This document shows, one piece after another, positions 1-7,349 of a stretch of 64,000 bases of DNA (position 1 is its first letter; the number at the start of each line of letters is the position of its first letter). This DNA is from Alicyclobacillus pomorum DSM 14955. Lineage in GTDB: Bacteria; Bacillota; Bacilli; Alicyclobacillales; Alicyclobacillaceae. The notes beneath the pieces are model-generated. The model saw nothing but the letters and a program-made list of their open reading frames with translations, searched no databases and was not told where the DNA came from. The position numbers and the translations under genes are program-made. The DNA is taken from positions 17,607 through 81,606 of the forward strand of contig NZ_AXAR01000015.1 in assembly GCF_000472905.1 (NCBI RefSeq). Direction: 5' to 3'.

Positions 1-116
1 GCTTCCATGATGGCTTGGGTTAGGACTTTCAGTCCCTCCCGAAGAAAATCGACATCCCCATCCAATCCGATCTTGCGAATCAGCTCCAAAAGTGCGATCT
101 TATCCATAGAAGCCAT
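1..116 (-). CDS. IS256-family transposase, N-terminus only (truncated by window edge)
   Basis: Only the first 38 codons are visible. They begin MASMDKIALLELIRKIG and continue with a helical stretch that reads like the N-terminus of IS256-type (Mutator-like, DDE) transposases. A strong ribosome site, AGGAGG, sits 7 bases before the ATG at 116, so the start is well supported. The DDE catalytic residues lie beyond the left edge. The gene belongs to the element whose end I place near 199 to 224. A further IS256-type remnant is found at about 20.8 kb. Confidence 0.7.
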   Translation of the reverse strand, partial: MASMDKIALLELIRKIGLDGDVDFLREGLKVLTQAIME

Positions 117-224
117 CGATGTGCCTCCTTCTACTAATTGCTCGTCACTTTTAGTAGATTGCACTCGATGGCTTTTTCGTCAACATGAAGCCTCAGAATT
201 TACACCACCACTTGAGACTTTAAC
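1..224 (-). mobile_element. IS256-family insertion sequence, one end only
   Basis: The left edge cuts an IS256-family element after its first 38 codons. On the minus strand, the stretch 224 to 199 has the AAAGTC and GTGTAAA elements typical of IS256-family ends and lies about 85 bp before the transposase start, so it is the likely terminal inverted repeat. The other end lies outside the window, so the IR match cannot be checked here. Confidence 0.65.
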
Positions 225-480
225 ACCCGCCGTTTCTATATCCCCCACCTTCGCAATATGGTTCCACATGATTACTCGAATTAGGAGCGGAAACATGGAC
301 AACCATATACTAAATTCACGGTTGAATACGACCAAAGGACAGGAGAAACAAAGATCGACACCAGCAAAATGGAACTCCAACTGGCAATAGAAATGCTTAA
401 CACAGCGTCAAACGTGTTATTAGAGCGGAACCTAAAATCAATGCTTAAATGGCCTACCAGCCACCTAGCAATGTTGTCAG
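225..480. other. short spacer between IS256 end and group II intron
   Basis: No convincing gene. This would be the 3-prime exon side of the group II intron. A 66-codon open frame on the minus strand across 180 to 380 has no ribosome site and overlaps the IS end. Confidence 0.5.
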
Positions 481-516
481 GTAGGTCAGGAGCCTTGCGG
501 CTCCCTTCCCCCTTAA
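481..516 (-). ncRNA. group II intron domain VI hairpin
   Basis: A GGAGCC/GGCTCC hairpin with a short GCAA loop directly follows domain V on the minus strand, with purine-rich strand asymmetry that fits the branch-point domain. The branch adenosine cannot be fixed by eye. Confidence 0.6.
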
Positions 517-550
517 GAACCGGACTTGAGACTTTCGCCTCATCCGGCTC
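517..550 (-). ncRNA. group II intron domain V
   Basis: The minus strand reads GAGCCGGATG, then a CGAAAG internal region, then TCCGGTTC. This is the 34-nucleotide catalytic hairpin that is the most conserved part of group II introns. It lies about 25 bp past the stop codon of the intron-encoded protein, the normal position. Confidence 0.9.
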
Positions 551-574
551 AAGCCATCCTGCAGTATCCGTAGC

Positions 575-2009
575 CTAGTTATGAGCGGCCTTGGGTTCAC
601 CCTTCCAGACAACTCTTCCATTGATGAAGGCTTCCCTCTCACAGAGAAACCGTTCCGGCCTGTCAGGCATGGTATCGTGTCCGTGTTTCTTGTAGTGCTG
701 TTCACGACACCAACGATGGGTGACGAACACGTTGTTAACCGTAGTGTGGCCACCAAGACGAAGGGGAATTATATGATGAAAACAGATCGCCCATCCACGA
801 AGCAGCGGATTAAGTGTTCGTATGATAGTTTCCGCTTTGGCCGTTTTGTTCGAGGCTAGTAGCTCTTTCACTTTCCGAAGGATGGATACCTGACTCTCCT
901 TGGAAGGCTTGATGAGCATTTTTCCGTTGTATTTCCGAACGTTGAATCCGAGAAAATCAAATCCCTCTTCAATGTGAGTGATTTTGGTTTTCTCTAGGCT
1001 TAGTTCGACTCCAACGTGTTCCTGTAGCCACTTGGCTACCACCGGGACGAACTGCTCAGCTTGCTCCTTTGTTCTGCAGGAGATAACAAAGTCGTCCGCG
1101 TAGACCACAATATTGATTCCGGGGTTCTTTCTCTGGGGACCGAACCCCATTTGGAATGCCCGTTCCCTCAGTCCCTCTGCCGTGGAGTGCGATATTGGCG
1201 AGAAGAGGCGAAATAATCCCGCCCTGCGGTGTTCCCTGGATGCTGGGGACTCTTCCTCGCTTAGGTTCAATGACGGGGGCTTTTAAGGTTCTTCTGATGA
1301 ATGTGCGGTCTTCCGGTGCTAACTTTATCAGCAGTTTCTCGTGATGTACATTATCGAAGAACCCCTTAATGTCACCCTCAATGACCCATTGCGGTGCACG
1401 CTTTGTTGCTAGAACCATAAAGAGTTGTTCGATGGCGTCCCAAGTCGAACGACTTGGACGAAATCCGTATGAATTGGGTGCAAACTGGGTGTCCCATTCC
1501 GGTTCCATGGCCATTTTGTGTATCGCCTGACACACGCGGTCGTGGATAGTGGGGATACCGAGTGGCCTTTGTTTGCCATTCTTTTTCTTGATGTATACCC
1601 GGCGAACTGGAAGGGGCTTTCTCTGGAGATTCACCAGCGTGAGCAATTCATAACGGGCTTCTGGCGTCGTGTAGATTCTTCCATCGACCCCTGGGGTTCT
1701 TCGTCCGTTGTTTTCCTGCGTAACGCTACGAATGGCCAGCATTTTCGCGTGTTGACTATTGCGGATGAGCCACTTGTAATGGCGGATAGCTTTGCGGTTT
1801 CCGTGTTCGACTGCGTTTGCTAGTTGGCGCTGCAACCGATAGACGTGGCGCTCGATTTCATTCCAGTCTGTCCATTCGCTGAGGACGTTTTCGTTCGATG
1901 CGGAGTCTTGGGCTTCAAGCCATGCTCGCATGACCTCATCTTCAATGGGTTCCTGAGACATCTTGCGTTTTGAGCCTGTTGCCTCGCTAGATGCGGCTAA
2001 TCTGTTCAT
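575..2009 (-). pseudogene. ltrA: group II intron reverse transcriptase/maturase, frameshifted
   Basis: The likely start is the ATG at 2009, with GGAGAG upstream. The first frame gives the RT N-terminus and the palm/finger blocks (TPGVDG, PLGIPTIHDRV, SYGFRPSR, GDIKGFFDNV, GTPQGGIISPLLANI). Near position 1179 one base appears to be inserted, and the protein continues in another frame with the catalytic YADD, the rest of the RT domain and domain X (GFDFLGF, LNPLLRGW). After LRGWA the sequence jumps straight into an HNH-like nuclease motif (FHHIIPLRLGG, then HRWCREQH), so the part between maturase and nuclease seems deleted. The retained YADD shows it decayed recently. A single base error in the assembly would explain the frameshift but not the missing segment. 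Confidence 0.85.
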
Positions 2010-2530
2010 AACAGGCTCTCCTCTCCTCTCATCTATCTGCCGAGTGACTTCTAGCTGGATGACCATGGGCAAGTCAGCACGCTTTCGCGTCAGGACATGA
2101 AGTTTGGCACCTTGTACCGTCCCTATCCATCCCATTACAGGATGGCGTTCGCTTTTTACCCGTTCCCATACCTCCTGGGGATTCACCGCTCTTACGATTG
2201 GTTTACTAGTTGTGCAGACCCCATGAGGATTACCATGTTCCATTGGTAACCCCTTAGTGAGATGTTTAGGTATCCTGAATCCTGCGGTAGCGTTATGGAA
2301 TTGTGAATCAGTGATGGTTCAGCACTGACTCCAGCTACGTGCCATTTTGGCTCAAGCGTGTCAGGGTGTTTCGCTTGTTACATTTGACGCAGTTTATAAA
2401 GGATTCACTCTCGTTTACCATGTATCTCTAGCCTAGCTCCACGCCGGATACACCCTTCCAGCTATGGCTACATTGTCTCACTCACTCCGTGAGTTCCGTC
2501 ACCAGTTCCCACGTCGTGATAGGCTCGCAC

Positions 2531-2990
2531 TCACAATCCTGAGTGGGTGGGCTTACACCACATGATTACCAACAGCTTGCATGTCACACGAACCAATAAT
2601 GCCCCGTACGCTCTATTCCTACGATGACATCGTCCATGCCGTGGACCTGCTGCAACTTCCGCATGCTACGTTCCCGGTGTTCTAACCCGTCCCGGGGTGT
2701 TTGAGAACATGATTACACGGTTGGTGAGTACAACACCTCTAAAATTCGTAGCCTGTGCTGCGTGGGTTTCCTGCCGTGTCTGCCTTGAATTGGATTGTTC
2801 CCGGAATCTTAACACCAGCATAAGAAACCTCACCCCTATGCAAAGCCTGGCTGAGCCATTGCCAAATAGTGTTTCCATACCTCCTGATGACAGCTCTTCC
2901 GCTTCCGCCAACACGGATAACGAAGGAAGAGCATGTACTACAGCTATAGGAGGTGCCGAATTCATCTCACGACCTGAAAGAGTTTAATCC
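2531..2990. other. region without a clear gene, 5-prime exon side of the intron
   Basis: A 28-codon ATG frame on the plus strand (2599 to 2685) and two overlapping frames of about 100 codons at 2666 to 2987 were read. None has a ribosome site or recognisable sequence. The stretch is probably remnant DNA of mobile elements. Confidence 0.4.
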
Positions 2991-3105
2991 ATGCAATGCA
3001 TGACTATTTGTGTGAGAGAGGCCTCACCATCTATCCCGAAAAACTTTCAGACGTAGACACTTTCCGAATCAAGCTTTTTGGAAATTGCTCGAAAGGTACC
3101 TTCTG
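2991..3105 (+). pseudogene. remnant of 2-aminoethylphosphonate aminotransferase C-terminus
   Basis: Reading codons from about 2991 gives HAMHDYLCERGLTIYPEKL, then a segment ending in TFRIKLFGN and a stop at 3105. This matches the C-terminal part of the intact phnW at 14488 to 15609 (HVMHDYFYERGFTIYPGKL, then TFRIANIGD). There is no start codon or upstream domain. The fragment is followed by an ATP-grasp gene, exactly as the intact phnW is. It is therefore the leftover 3-prime end of a duplicated phosphonate operon. Confidence 0.8.
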
Positions 3106-3149
3106 AGAATAGGTATCTTTTGCGAAACTTAAGAAAAGGAAGATGGTCG

Positions 3150-3899
3150 ATGAAAACGTTTTTCTGGTCCGGAAAATGGACAAAATTTCAGTTGATGAGA
3201 AGCTTTAAAGAACTGAGGGAACACTTACCGCAGACCCGAAGACTGACGAAAAAAGCCTTTACGGATCTGCTGGTCAAATACAGAGATATTGTTGTGAAAC
3301 CCGATTTCGGAAGTCGTGGGGAGGGAGTATGTCGAATCTCTGAAGTAGGACAAGATTTGTATGTCATCCACATGGACAATATCCAGACAACTGTAACAGG
3401 GAAGGAAAAGGCGTATGAATCTGTGAGAAGCATGGGGAAAATGAGCAGCCACATCGTTCAGCGTCGGATTCCTCTGGCAACCATTGATGGCAGGCCGTTC
3501 GACCTCCGTGTCATTGTGCAGCGCAAAAAATTATCGGATGCGTGGAAAGTAACCGGGAAAGTTGCGAAAGTGGCAGGCGAAGGCTATATCGTCACGAATA
3601 TCGAAAAGAGTAAAGGCTCCGTCCTCCCCCTGAAAACCGCACTCGAACGGTCATCACTCAAACACTGTTCCCGCCGAGCTCTAGTATCAGATATAAACAA
3701 AGTCTCCTTACTGTCAGCCGAGAGGCTTGGTAACACTGAACTATATTCGGATCAACGCGTTTTTGGAATGGATCTAGGATTGGATCAGGACGGCCATGTA
3801 TGGGTGATTGAAGTGAACCTTGCGCCCCTGTTCTCCCACTTTCGTTACCTGAAGGACAAGACGATGTATCGTCGAATCATGGAATATGACAGGGGATAG
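3150..3899 (+). CDS. YheC/YheD-like ATP-grasp protein (short form)
   Basis: The protein has 249 residues from the ATG at 3150; an earlier in-frame ATG at 3078 lies inside the aminotransferase remnant and is not supported by the alignment. It is a close paralogue of the ATP-grasp gene at 13726: both share KWTK at the N-terminus, the lysine/glycine loop VKPDFGSRGEGV, the core RPFDLRVIVQR, WKVTGKVAKVAG, and the metal-binding end FGMDLGLD with VWVIEVN and DKTMYRRI. ATP-grasp enzymes make an acyl phosphate and join a carboxylate to an amine or thiol. YheC and YheD of Bacillus are coat-associated. The substrate is unknown. Its position behind the aminotransferase remnant suggests it was part of a second phosphonate operon. 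It is intact, so it may still work. Confidence 0.8.
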   Translation: MKTFFWSGKWTKFQLMRSFKELREHLPQTRRLTKKAFTDLLVKYRDIVVKPDFGSRGEGVCRISEVGQDLYVIHMDNIQTTVTGKEKAYESVRSMGKMSSHIVQRRIPLATIDGRPFDLRVIVQRKKLSDAWKVTGKVAKVAGEGYIVTNIEKSKGSVLPLKTALERSSLKHCSRRALVSDINKVSLLSAERLGNTELYSDQRVFGMDLGLDQDGHVWVIEVNLAPLFSHFRYLKDKTMYRRIMEYDRG

Positions 3900-4130
3900 A
3901 CATGAAGAGAATCAGTGAATAGCTCTATTCACACATGAGAAACCTTTTCGATAAACCGGCGTGCAAGGCCGTTTCCAACTACTAGTGTTCAAGAGGAAAT
4001 CCGCTCTACTCGTTGATTCTGAGCCTTGTTCAGTCTAGACTTCATAGTAACGCCTCCTTGTATATTAAGAGCAGCTATCAACTTGGTTTACATAAATCCA
4101 GGTTGTGGTTGCTCTTTTTAGATTTCTGGA
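3900..4130. other. intergenic stretch before the IS110 leader
   Basis: No gene seen. The left border of the IS110 element lies somewhere in or just after this stretch. IS110 elements lack clear long terminal repeats, so the border cannot be fixed from one copy. Confidence 0.4.
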
Positions 4131-4159
4131 GAGCGTAACCCCAGCAACACAGCCGAGAC

Positions 4160-4500
4160 CCATTAGAAGTCCATCCACCGTGACTATCAAGTCACGTCAC
4201 AGGGTGTTTACGACCTTGGGCTGACCTTGGGAAAATAGCCTTAGGTGTTTACCAAGGGGATGTTCCAATGCCTCCCGTTGCCCCTCGTTATAGGGTGTCT
4301 TCCGAGCGTAGAGTGTTCCCCTGGCCCCATGGAATAGACCTACACGCTGACTGTTTCCCGGTCAGTCATCCCTCCTGCCAGCAGAGGGAGGCTCGTGCAC
4401 CGATGACGCCCGGTGTATTCCAATAGCTCGCAAGGCTGTCGTTCATGGGTTTCCCAGGGTCATCCCAAGGCCATAGACATCTGCATTCCAACCAAAGGAG
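4160..4500 (+). ncRNA. candidate IS110 bridge RNA region
   Basis: Known IS110-group elements transcribe a bridge RNA, with target- and donor-binding loops, from the leader upstream of the recombinase. This leader has no open frame and contains several possible hairpins, such as CTGACTG/CAGTCAG near 4350, CCCTCC/GGGAGG near 4370 to 4395 and ACCG/CGGT near 4400. The start and end of the RNA and the loop guides are not resolved. The call rests on position and family knowledge. Confidence 0.4.
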
Positions 4501-4510
4501 GTGATTTTAC

Positions 4511-5758
4511 ATGTCCTCTCCATTGTTTGTCGGAATTGATGTAGGCAGCGAGTCCAACGTGGTTTGCTGTTTAACGAGGGACGATGAGAAGCGACCTGTT
4601 AGCCGATTCACTGTTACCAACAATCGTCCCGGCATTCTGGAGTTTCAGGATCGCATTACTAAGTTGGCTCAGCAGCTCCAGTCTGAAGAGATTCTTTTCG
4701 GTCTCGAACATACCGGCTGTTACTCAACTCATGCCGCAATGTATCTGCAACGTCACTTGGACTTCGGCGTTCCGCGTAAGGTGTACGTCTTCAATCCCAG
4801 TCTCATCCGGGAGTTTAAGAAGTCCCATTATCTGAGCGCCCCCAAGAACGACCGAGTGGATGCCTGGTTCATCGCAGCCAAACTTCGGACAGGCCTTCTC
4901 CCGCATCCGTTTATCTGGAGCGAACCGCTTATGGCGCTGCAACGCCTGACACGTGCTCGCTATCATCTGATGCAGGATCTGACTCGGGAAAGCAATTTCC
5001 TCATGACGAACCTGTTTCTCAAGTTCAGTGATTACTCCCTCACTGGACCCTTTCGTAGAAACAAGCTCTCTGCCACTTCGCTGGCCGTCATAGAGGAATT
5101 CGAATCCGTCGAGGAACTCGCTGAGATGCCCCTTGAGCGTCTTATTGACTTCCTTGTCGAGCATGGAAAGAATCGCTTCGACAATCCCGAGGTAGTCGCT
5201 CAGGCTTTGCAGAAGGCCGCTCGCTCTTCGTACCGGTTGCCGCAGTCCATGTCGGACTCGGTGAATCTTGCAATGGCTTCCAGCATTCGCATGATTCGAA
5301 CGGCACAAGAGCAACTCAAGGCGCTGCGTAAAGGCATTGAGGATCACTTGGCAACGATCCCACAAACGCTTGATTCCATTCCCGGTATCGGTCCCATTTT
5401 CGCTTCTGGCATTGTGGCTGAACTAGACGTTAGCCAGTTCAGGAGCCACGCGGAAGCAGCAAAGTACACCGGGCTCGCTTGGACTGTTAACCAATCCGGG
5501 AAATTCACAGCAAACCGAACTCGACTCATTCTTTCTGGCAACCGCTATCTGAAGTACTACATGGTTGAAGCGGCCAACAGCGTCCGGGTGCACGACCCTG
5601 TTTTTGCCGAGTACTACGCCAAGAAGAAAGCGGAGCCCAAAGAATTTGCCGAGGGACGTGCCCTTGCGCTTACAGCCCGGAAACTGATGCGGGTGGTCTT
5701 CTATCTGCTAAAGACCAACCGACTCTACACTCCGGAGGTGATCCGACAAGAGGCATAA
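4511..5758 (+). CDS. IS110-family transposase (DEDD recombinase)
   Basis: The protein has 415 residues. A strong AAAGGAGGTG site precedes the ATG at 4511. The N-terminal RuvC-like domain starts with GIDVGSE (first catalytic Asp), has the Glu in FGLEHTG and the two Asp of NDRVDAW. The C-terminal Tnp domain has SIPGIGPIFASGI, the helix-hairpin-helix-like segment, and NQSGKF, which holds the proposed catalytic Ser. Length and motif order are normal and no frame break is seen, so the element is probably active. Such enzymes recombine DNA under guidance of a bridge RNA encoded in the element. Confidence 0.92.
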   Translation: MSSPLFVGIDVGSESNVVCCLTRDDEKRPVSRFTVTNNRPGILEFQDRITKLAQQLQSEEILFGLEHTGCYSTHAAMYLQRHLDFGVPRKVYVFNPSLIREFKKSHYLSAPKNDRVDAWFIAAKLRTGLLPHPFIWSEPLMALQRLTRARYHLMQDLTRESNFLMTNLFLKFSDYSLTGPFRRNKLSATSLAVIEEFESVEELAEMPLERLIDFLVEHGKNRFDNPEVVAQALQKAARSSYRLPQSMSDSVNLAMASSIRMIRTAQEQLKALRKGIEDHLATIPQTLDSIPGIGPIFASGIVAELDVSQFRSHAEAAKYTGLAWTVNQSGKFTANRTRLILSGNRYLKYYMVEAANSVRVHDPVFAEYYAKKKAEPKEFAEGRALALTARKLMRVVFYLLKTNRLYTPEVIRQEA

Positions 5759-5800
5759 CAGAAACGTGCTCGACACCAGGGCCACCAGTTCCTAGCTACA

Positions 5801-6425
5801 AAGGAAAAATGTGAAAAACCGGGTAGGGTGGGCTTAGTTGAGCATTGCCAAATTCGGCACCGCCTCCAAAAAAGCAGTGATTCAAAAGATATTATGTTGC
5901 CTTATGGTCTTGACATCGTACCGCTGCTCTACATCCGTTTAAGGGCTTTTGACCCGGCACACCCCCATCGTATCGAGGCGTTTATATTTGTACAAACTCT
6001 ATTTCTTAACGTCTACAGGAATGTTCCCCCCCTCTTTCACATTCATCAAGCGAGAGGAAATTACATTCAAATGCACTTGCATGGGAAGTTGTTTTTCATC
6101 GGAAACCAACTATATCGCCAACCAGAGCGTTACGGACACAAGCCCGTGACCCTATTCTGGCACTGATAGGATGGATTTGACTATGTGATCTTAGTCGGAT
6201 TTGTATTCGGAGGTGCAATCTAGGTGGAAAACCAGCGTACATAGTTGTCCACCTAGATTCAATCGGTCCCACAGATCAGCATGTATCATAGTCTAGAATT
6301 GGAATGGACGACTGTCTTATTTCATTTGCTAGATAGGTACAAGCCGTTGTTTTTGAACTGTGGTGGCATATATTAAAATTACCCATCGATGAACCACCAA
6401 AGCCATCATCGTGCATTCATCTCCC
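5801..6425. other. region without a clear gene
   Basis: A 112-codon frame at 5828 to 6166 has no ribosome site and low-complexity composition, so I do not call it. Near 6333 the words ATAGGTACAAGCCG resemble the spacer of the repeats that follow, so a worn copy of the repeat unit may start here. A CATATATTA box, which fits the sigma-K -10 pattern CATANNNTA, lies at 6367. Confidence 0.4.
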
Positions 6426-6459
6426 AATAAAACGCCCCCGTACCTAGGGGCGTTTTATT
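6426..6459 (+). terminator. repeat-unit terminator hairpin 1
   Basis: AATAAAACGCCCC and AGGGGCGTTTTATT form a stem followed by T-rich sequence. The A/T flanks make it usable on both strands. Confidence 0.7.
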
Positions 6460-6527
6460 GTTTGCCTAATAGGTGTACGAGCCGTGTATTTCTATGATAC
6501 AAGCCGTCTCACGACTGAATCTCCCGC

Positions 6528-6536
6528 CATACCCTA
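6528..6536 (+). promoter_or_regulatory. sigma-K-like -10 box of repeat unit 1
   Basis: CATACCCTA matches the mother-cell sigma-K -10 pattern CATANNNTA, with an AC dinucleotide about 15 bp upstream. It lies 33 bp before the peptide start at 6570. Confidence 0.5.
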
Positions 6537-6569
6537 TATTAACTTTAGTTTATAAGGAGGTGACTCAGA

Positions 6570-6659
6570 ATGTCCTTTCGCGTTCGTCGAGCTGAAATTG
6601 CGTTTCTCGTGATTTTCGTCCTGTTCTTCGTTCTTTTCACCCCATTTGGCGAGTTTTAA
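6570..6659 (+). CDS. tiny membrane peptide, YjcZ-like (repeat unit 1)
   Basis: The peptide has 29 residues, beginning MSFRVRRAEIAFLVIF and continuing with a Phe/Leu/Val-rich helix that ends TPFGEF. An AAGGAGGTGAC site lies 9 bp upstream of the ATG. A short basic head and one membrane helix resemble the small hydrophobic spore peptides of the YjcZ type, though the glycine-rich head of those at 33 to 45 kb is missing. The sigma-K-like box upstream suggests late mother-cell expression. The paralogue at 6816 shares the RRAEIAFLVIFVLFF core, which argues for selection on the protein. Confidence 0.7.
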   Translation: MSFRVRRAEIAFLVIFVLFFVLFTPFGEF

Positions 6660-6669
6660 GTACAAGCCC

Positions 6670-6702
6670 GATAAAACGTCCCTCTGTACGGGGACGTTTT
6701 AT
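6670..6702 (+). terminator. repeat-unit terminator hairpin 2
   Basis: ATAAAACGTCCC pairs with GGGGACGTTTTAT just after the stop codon of the first peptide, followed by TGTTTGT. Confidence 0.75.
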
Positions 6703-6773
6703 TGTTTGTCTAATAGGGGCGTACAAGCCGTGTATTTCTATGATACAAGCCGTCTCACGACTGAATCTCCCGC

Positions 6774-6782
6774 CATACCCTA
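6774..6782 (+). promoter_or_regulatory. sigma-K-like -10 box of repeat unit 2
   Basis: CATACCCTA in the same context as at 6528, 33 bp before the peptide start at 6816. Confidence 0.5.
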
Positions 6783-6815
6783 TATTAACTTCGGCTTATA
6801 AGGAGGTGACTCTGA

Positions 6816-6902
6816 ATGTCAGATGGGTTCCGACTGCGTCGAGCTGAAATTGCGTTTCTCGTGATTTTTGTACTGTTCTTCATTCTTTTCCCGTTCTGTT
6901 GA
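6816..6902 (+). CDS. tiny membrane peptide, YjcZ-like (repeat unit 2)
   Basis: The peptide has 28 residues, beginning MSDGFRLRRAEIAFLVIF, with one membrane helix and the ending FPFC. A strong AGGAGGTGAC site precedes the ATG. It is a tandem paralogue of the peptide at 6570: the helix is nearly identical, while head and tail differ. Function unknown; a spore membrane or coat role is inferred from the promoter-like box and similarity to YjcZ-type peptides. Confidence 0.7.
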   Translation: MSDGFRLRRAEIAFLVIFVLFFILFPFC

Positions 6903-6916
6903 TAGGTACAAGCCCA

Positions 6917-6950
6917 ATAAAACGTCCCCGTGCATAGGGGGCGTTTTATT
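6917..6950 (+). terminator. repeat-unit terminator hairpin 3
   Basis: AATAAAACGTCCCC pairs with GGGGGCGTTTTATT, 14 bp after the second peptide gene. Confidence 0.75.
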
Positions 6951-7020
6951 GTTTGTCTAATAAGGGCGTACAAGCCGTGCATTTCTATGATACAAGCCGT
7001 CTCACGACTGAATTTCACGC

Positions 7021-7029
7021 CATACCCTA
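7021..7029 (+). promoter_or_regulatory. sigma-K-like -10 box of repeat unit 3
   Basis: CATACCCTA in the third repeat copy. No peptide gene follows. The next genes are the small frame at 7152 and the ATP-grasp gene at 7283, which this promoter would therefore serve. Confidence 0.45.
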
Positions 7030-7151
7030 AATTAACTTTGGTTTAAAGAGTTGATGGTGATAACCCCTGCATAGTGAGCAATCCATGATGGGGCAATGGG
7101 TAGAAACACGAACGAAGCAGACACGACGGAGAAAGGAGGAGGGATATTTCT

Positions 7152-7349
7152 ATGCCAAGGAAGTCCGTAAAAAAGCCGTCTGCATTCAATGCACTGAAGC
7201 AACATCTTGCGGGTAAAGGAAATGTTTTTGGGATTCTCGATATGTTAAAAAAGTCAATTCCGAGCAGGAGAGGAATGATGGTATGCCGTCGAATGGGGAT
7301 CCGTCCAAATTGGAGCTTCACCGGTTGTATTCCAAGCATCCTCATCTGA
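7152..7349 (+). CDS. small basic hypothetical protein overlapping the ATP-grasp start
   Basis: A 65-residue frame has a very good ribosome site (AAAGGAGGAGG) before its ATG. The first 40 residues are lysine-rich (MPRKSVKKPSAFNALKQHL). It overlaps the next gene by 67 bp in another frame, which would couple their translation. It could also be the N-terminal part of an ATP-grasp protein separated by a frameshift; the short-form paralogues, however, do not need such an extension. I recognise no family. Confidence 0.45.
   Translation: MPRKSVKKPSAFNALKQHLAGKGNVFGILDMLKKSIPSRRGMMVCRRMGIRPNWSFTGCIPSILI

Larger units (their letters stand above)
481..2530 (-). mobile_element. group II intron with degenerate reverse transcriptase
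   Basis: The minus strand starts with GTGCGAG at 2530, the usual group II intron 5-prime end, and ends with a textbook domain V hairpin followed by a domain VI hairpin. The ORF for the intron-encoded protein lies between. The total length of about 2.05 kb is normal. The exact 3-prime boundary near 481 is estimated from the end of domain VI. The encoded protein is frameshifted, so the intron probably cannot move by itself. Confidence 0.8.
4131..5800 (+). mobile_element. IS110-family insertion sequence (approximate borders)
   Basis: It consists of one intact DEDD recombinase gene preceded by roughly 370 to 450 bp of structured non-coding DNA and followed by a short tail. This layout, with the long non-coding part upstream of the recombinase, is that of the IS110 group rather than the IS1111 group. 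Both borders are estimates. Confidence 0.65.
6426..7045 (+). repeat. three tandem units of about 246 bp: terminator, promoter, small-peptide gene
   Basis: Each unit has a hairpin with the arms AATAAAACG/CGTTTTATT, then a nearly identical segment with CTATGATACAAGCCGTCTC, then CATACCCTA, an AGGAGG site and a peptide gene. CATACCCTA boxes lie at 6528, 6774 and 7021, spacing 246 and 247. The first two units carry peptide genes (6570 and 6816). The third keeps the terminator and promoter but has no peptide and leads toward the ATP-grasp gene at 7283. Confidence 0.85.

Noticed and set aside
2666-2987. Two overlapping frames of about 100 codons on opposite strands
   Set aside because: Neither has a ribosome site or family sequence; the stretch reads as decayed DNA between a mobile intron and the phnW remnant.
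5828-6166. 112-codon plus-strand frame after the IS110 element
   Set aside because: No ribosome site, no recognisable domain, and composition like non-coding DNA.
6426-7045. The regular repeats as a possible CRISPR array
   Set aside because: Units are about 246 bp and contain terminators, promoters and peptide genes; there are no short repeats with variable spacers, nor cas genes in the window.
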